From positions 22,569,496 to 22,617,912 of the forward strand of contig NC_049989.1 of the NCBI RefSeq assembly GCF_000003815.2: a stretch of 48,417 nucleotides of DNA. The letters run 5' to 3'. The translations under genes were made by a program, and so were the position numbers. The notes beneath the pieces were generated by a model, which made no database searches, was not told where the DNA came from, and was given only the letters and a program-made list of their open reading frames with translations. This stretch comes from Branchiostoma floridae (lineage: Eukaryota; Chordata; Leptocardii; Amphioxiformes; Branchiostomatidae). Position 1 is the first letter of the stretch; each line of letters starts with the position of its first letter. This document shows positions 44,231-48,417 of this stretch, one piece after another.

Positions 44231-44715
44231 TAACTTGGAGGGCGCCAGCTTTTCTTGTCATGTTACATTTCCGCTGGTGACACCACATCATGTAAACACA
44301 GGCCGGGCCAACACACTTGGCTGGTTTGTGGATATGAAACATAAAACAGAGCTATAAAAAACTACAGAACATGCCGGGAAAGTCGGTACCTAACGGTCCA
44401 CACATTTTCAGAGATGAGGAAAGTCAGATTCAAGTTTTCCTCCCAGTCCTCTGTTTACATCCTGACTACATCAGTTAGCTTCACCCTTCCATGAGGACAT
44501 GCTGCATCATGCAGCAGTATGTTCGCCCCGGGCATCATGCACCCTTCCATGTACATCAGCCCTGGGCCAGGCTACAGGCTGGGAGCTGGGCAGGAATTAT
44601 GGGAACCTTTCGGCACTCTGCCTGAGTTATGGTGAGCCCAGCCGATCCATCATCGGTCTGACAGGCTAAAATCAACCCTGCATTTCTGACTACTGCTGCC
44701 AGATCAGAGCTACAT

Positions 44716-44912
44716 CGCGCTTCGCCCTGAGAGGTTTTGGCCGTGCACACTTCCAGCTTCGCCCTGAGAGGTTTTGGCCGTGCACACTTCGAGCTTCGCC
44801 CTGAGAGGTTTTGGCCACGCACACTTCGAGCTTCGACCTGAGAGGTTTTGGCCGTGCACACTTCGAGCTTCGCCCTGAGAGGTTTGGGCCACGCACACTT
44901 CGAGCTTGGCTC
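44716..44912. repeat. 37-bp minisatellite, 5 units
   Basis: CTTCGCCCTGAGAGGTTTTG followed by GCCGTGCACACTTCGAG; CCTGAGAGG recurs every 37 bp. Confidence 0.95.
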
Positions 44913-45008
44913 TTGGGGCCTGGCAAGGGAAGGGCTGCTGCAAAACTGATTCATCACCGAGGTGACAGACCAAAAACAACCCTGCATTTCTGCCTACTTC
45001 AGCCTGGG

Positions 45009-45350
45009 TTTAGATACATGGGGCACGGGTGCTGGGCACCCACAGTTGGAGTTCTGAACTCCAAATAAATCATTCTCATTTTTAACTGTAGGTGCACCCA
45101 GGTAATTGTACATGAATAGTGTTGTGTATGTTAAGGTATAGCACATATAATACAGCAATTATTTCAAGCGTCAGGAAAAATATCAAAGCCTTTGTCGTAG
45201 TACACTGAAGTTAGATAAATTCCACCTCTGAAAAGAGGCAGTCAGGTTTGTAATTATTTTGTTGACTTCTACTTTATCCCATGTTGTGTACCCAAAACTT
45301 TTCCTGTGCACCCATAGTCTGTGTGACACAAACTCTGCTGTCCGGGGCTG
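45009..45350. mobile_element. Diverged CAGGGCT-family element
   Basis: GGGGCACGGGTGCTGGGCACCC at the left, AGGTGCACCCAGG and CCAAAACTTTTCCTGTGCACCC near the right, GTCCGGGGCTG at the end. It shares AAAGCCTTTGTCGTAGTA with the trace near 19796. Confidence 0.5.
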
Positions 45351-45567
45351 TAACTGACCCCTTTGATGAAGGGCAGGCTGCTATAAGCGAGATTACATCA
45401 GGCTACTGCACCTATTCCTACAGATAAACTTGCTGCCCCAGCTGGGCCCTCTCCTCCCACCCTCCACCCTCCCGGGGTGGGTCTGAAGTAATTAATTTGT
45501 AAAGGTCAGATAACAACAGATCCTGTAGAGCTGTGTGACAATTAACACTCACACCTGCCTAGGGGAG

Positions 45568-45708
45568 AAACATGCTACTGTACAGGGGCAGGCTCGCTAC
45601 AATCACACAACCTGCTACATGCTACTGTACAGGACAGGCTCGCTACAATCACACAACCTGCTACATGCTACTGTACAGGACAGGCTCGCTACAATCACAC
45701 AACCAGCA
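45568..45708. repeat. 46-bp minisatellite, 3 units
   Basis: CATGCTACTGTACAGGACAG, GCTCGCTACAATCACACAAC, CTGCTA. Confidence 0.94.
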
Positions 45709-45927
45709 GTCATGTAGCAATATCCCTGCTAGTGTTACATGGGGGCAGGCCTGACCTGGTTTGCTACAGTCTTACACCACCTGAACCCAGCACATGTGGC
45801 AACACCCTGCTACATATGCTACATGACACACTTGTCAGGTCTGATTTGCTACATGTCTCCCAGAACTTACACACCCCAAACAGCATATCAATTGTGAACT
45901 GGATTGCTACAATGGTGAACTGGATTG

Positions 45928-46149
45928 CTACAATGGTGCCCACCCCGAGCCCAGCACATGTAGCAATATGAACCAGTTAGTCAGAAGCCTCCCCTGAAGG
46001 CAGCCCTTTGCTAACTGATGTTTGTGTGACGAACGGTTCCCGTTTCTGCGCTCCCCGCCGTAATCTGACCCATCTGTCTCCGGAGCTGCTCCAATCTGCT
46101 CCATCCGTCTCCTCCGGAGCTCCTTATCTTCCTGTTCCCTCACAAACAC
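45928..46149 (-). other. Open frame with charged peptide, unrecognised
   Basis: A 73-codon minus-strand frame with a protein-like charged stretch (EQEDKELRRRRMEQIG, then DGSDYGGERRNGNRSS). No splice pair fits it to Musashi at a position expected by domain order. It might be an exon of an alternative 5' region or a chance frame. Confidence 0.2.
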
Positions 46150-46339
46150 TAAAACAAGGTGACTCCTGGGCCAGGTCAGAGGTCGCCCCTAATGGCCGCT
46201 GGTAACATCTCAAACACATGTTAGCCAGTCAGCGGGCTGAGCACTGTCATCCATCAGCCTGCATTACACTATAGTCATCGGGCCTGCATTACACGAGACA
46301 CATCGATCCAGCCTCATCAGGCGATACACACTTCCGCTA

Positions 46340-46860
46340 TTGCCTTAGTATTGATATAACTGGCTACAGCACTGATACAACTAGCTACAGCACTGATACA
46401 ACTAGCTACAGCACTGATACAACTAGCTACAGCACTGATACAACTGGCTACAGCACTGATACAACTAGCTACAGCACTGATACAACTAGCTACAGCACTG
46501 ATACAACTGGCTACAGCACTGATACAGCTAGCTACAGCACTGATACAACTAGCTACAGCACTGATACAACTAGCTACAGCACTGATACAGCTAGCTACAG
46601 CACTGATACAACTAGCTACAGCACTGATACAACTGGCTACAGCACTGATACAACTAGCTACAGCACTGATACAACTAGCTACAGCACTGATACAACTAGC
46701 TACAGCACTGATACAACTAGCTACAGCACTGATACAACTAGCTACAGCACTGATATAACAAGCTACAACACTGATACAACTAGCTACAGCACTGATATAA
46801 CAAGCTACAACACTGATACAGCTTTAGTGTTGGTACAACTGGCTACAGCATTGATACATC
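46340..46860. repeat. 21-bp minisatellite, about 24 units
   Basis: AGCACTGATACAACTAGCTA plus C, with GGCTAC, ATATAACA and CAGCTAGC variants; the edge decays to 46930. Confidence 0.97.
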
Positions 46861-47055
46861 TTGTTACAGGACTGATACAGCTCTAGCATTGATACATCTA
46901 GTTTCTGCACAGGTACAGCTCTACACAGCACTGGTACAGCTCTACATAGTACCTGTACAGTACAGGTCTATATAGCATTGCCACAGCTCTACACAACAAT
47001 GTCCGTACTCCGGTTTCTCTTGTACTACAAAACCAAACTTTGCGAAGTACGCCTA

Positions 47056-48172
47056 CCGTATATTCTCGATTAAAGTACGCACTTTTTAAACTTTTCAAAA
47101 TTCAAAAAGTGTCCCAAGTCATTGCCAAAGTCGGGGTGCGTACTTTATTTGAGGTTGGCTTCCGGACAAAATGGGAAAAGGAGCTGAAATTCGCGTAACA
47201 CACAGCACACATGGCCCGAAAGGCACCATTCTTGCCTGAAAACAACAACTGAAAACAACAGGAACAACTGCAGGAACCAGCTCGATTTACAATGCCACAT
47301 GGCACTGGATCCCTGCCGAAAATGACCATGTCATTTTTAAGCCATGGAGACATCGATTTTGGATGATAATAGGCGTATAAAATGGATTGTTTACGTGCGC
47401 GCGTGACGGTGGATCTATTCCAAGATGGCGCTGGGGTTATGTGTATTGGGGTCATTGGGACAGACTACTATTGTATGGGTAGAACTTTTCTGAGGCGTGA
47501 ATATTTCTTCCTTAAACCGGCGAATTTTTTTTGTTATTGTCGTTTGAATAAAGGTGATAAACGTTGACAATAAGTTGATTGTACGTTTATCAATTTGAAA
47601 ACTATAAGGCACTTGTGTTTTTTGTCAACAAACAGCATGGTTACCCATGCTACGAATGGAACATCACATGCATGCAACAGTCGACGTCTCCAGAAGCATT
47701 TCGGCGGCAATTTCTTCACAAAAGACGGTCGGAAAGCACAAAACATCGTTTTCTTTGAAGTGGATCAAGATCAAGACCAGTTTTGGGAAAGATGGAAAAC
47801 TATTCAGGATGTTTTCATGTTCAAATGAACTGTAAATCAGGCGCTGCAGTGCCAAATTTGAGAACTTTGTTTGACATGCCATAGCCGATTTACAAGTTTG
47901 CAGAGACGGATTTGCCGGCGGAGAAAACATAGCGTTTTCATAAATACAGAAGTCCATGATTTAGGCAAAATTACCATCAGAAAAGAGATTAAACACTATT
48001 AAATTTAGAATTTGTCTGGTGCAAAAGTTGTTCAAGATCACTGGAGAAGGGGTGCGTACTTTATTCAGGTTTTTCCATTTTACGTTTCAGTGAGGCAAAT
48101 TTGTCTGAGACTTGCCCTAAATCGGGGGTGCGTACTTTAATTGGGGTGCGTACTTTAATCGAGAATATACGG
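47056..48172 (-). mobile_element. TA-flanked inverted-repeat DNA element, copy 2 (1117 bp)
   Basis: Same family as 24331-24918 but inverted: left end TA|CCGTATATTCTCGATTAAAG, right end CTTTAATCGAGAATATACGG|TA. Its right 150 bp, reverse-complemented, match the left 150 bp of copy 1, including GGAAAAAC and the AAAGTACGCACCCCTTCTCC block. Its left 100 bp match copy 1's right end (AACTTTGGCAA / GACTTTGGCAA). The interior is unrelated to copy 1, longer, partly CpG-rich, and includes a YY1-like CCAAGATGGCG at 47420-47430. Short open frames on both strands are not recognisable as transposase. Confidence 0.87.
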
Positions 48173-48417
48173 TAACAAGATTCCACTGTTCTGAGACTTT
48201 CCCTTCTTGCACGTCAAAACTTAAGCTTTTTCCTTTGACGACCAACAAGAGAAGACTTCTGGGAAGCGCACAGTCCGATCCTTGTGATATATCTGTCCTA
48301 AATCCGCTGTCAAATACCAGGAGTGTCCCGTCGACTCCAGCGTGTAAATTCCTGTCTGACGGCGGTGAGAGGAGTTATATATGGAGGTGCTGCGATCATG
48401 CGCGCGACCTATCGAAG
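48173..48417. other. Window end; TATA-like motif on minus strand
   Basis: No gene recognised. CATATATAAC on the minus strand (TATATAA, 48375-48381) lies in CpG-containing sequence and could be a core promoter element; weak. Confidence 0.3.

Noticed and set aside
47102-47957. Open frames inside the copy-2 transposon as possible transposase remains
   Set aside because: No DDE, HTH or other motif visible in any frame; frames occur on both strands.
1-48417. tRNA, rRNA, microRNA or CRISPR-like structures
   Set aside because: No tRNA B-box with matching arms, no rRNA, no CRISPR pattern; the direct repeats lack unique spacers of regular size.

Overview
This is a window of animal genomic DNA with three assembly gaps. 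It has sparse short exons, GT-AG introns of 1 to 15 kb, and an extreme density of intronic minisatellites. It carries the middle and 3' part of one recognisable gene on the minus strand: a Musashi-family RNA-binding protein (MSI1/MSI2 orthologue group). The protein identity comes from the second half of RRM2 (GFGFVTF RNP1 core, then ...HFHEINNKM), the conserved post-RRM2 linker (VECKKAQPKEVMFPPG) and the tail segments (YPNFAYGRGYPFAPGYGYGF, FPAAAYGP). The Musashi type together with repeat-stuffed introns suggests an invertebrate deuterostome, most plausibly amphioxus (Branchiostoma). The species is an inference, not something read directly from the sequence.

Layout, following transcription from right to left: 48417-31599 is intronic or upstream DNA. 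It has no recognisable exon, but a good splice donor abuts the 394-bp gap at 38756-39149, where a missing RRM exon could sit. The RRM2 exon is at 31516-31598, the linker exon at 23534-23630, a short exon of uncertain use at 8417-8467, and tail exons at 4081-4152, 2950-3036 and 69-230. The reading frame stays open across every junction. The intron after RRM2 is phase 0 and all later ones are phase 1, so each tail exon from 8417-8467 onward can be skipped without a frameshift. RRM1, the start of RRM2 and the true C-terminus lie outside the window or in gaps.

The rest is repeats. About 30 tandem arrays occur, with units from 2 bp to about 265 bp, some with higher-order structure (12.6-14.4 kb and 36.2-37.0 kb). 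Two copies of a TA-flanked inverted-repeat DNA transposon (24.3 kb and 47.1 kb) lie in opposite orientation. A family of short elements ending in CAGGGCT...AGCCCTG is scattered through the window. No tRNA, rRNA or CRISPR was seen.

The most interesting points concern processing of the Musashi transcript just after RRM2. The RRM2 exon's 5' splice site runs straight into a minisatellite that stays open for 161 codons if the intron is retained. The next exon's 3' splice site is duplicated 88 bp upstream, and use of the upstream copy gives a stop after 17 codons. Both routes would yield a Musashi protein ending just after RRM2 without its Gly/Tyr/Pro-rich tail. Motif-level candidates for RFX X-boxes, nuclear-receptor DR1 sites, a p53-family site and a CRE/CCAAT/YY1-type promoter cluster are also recorded.
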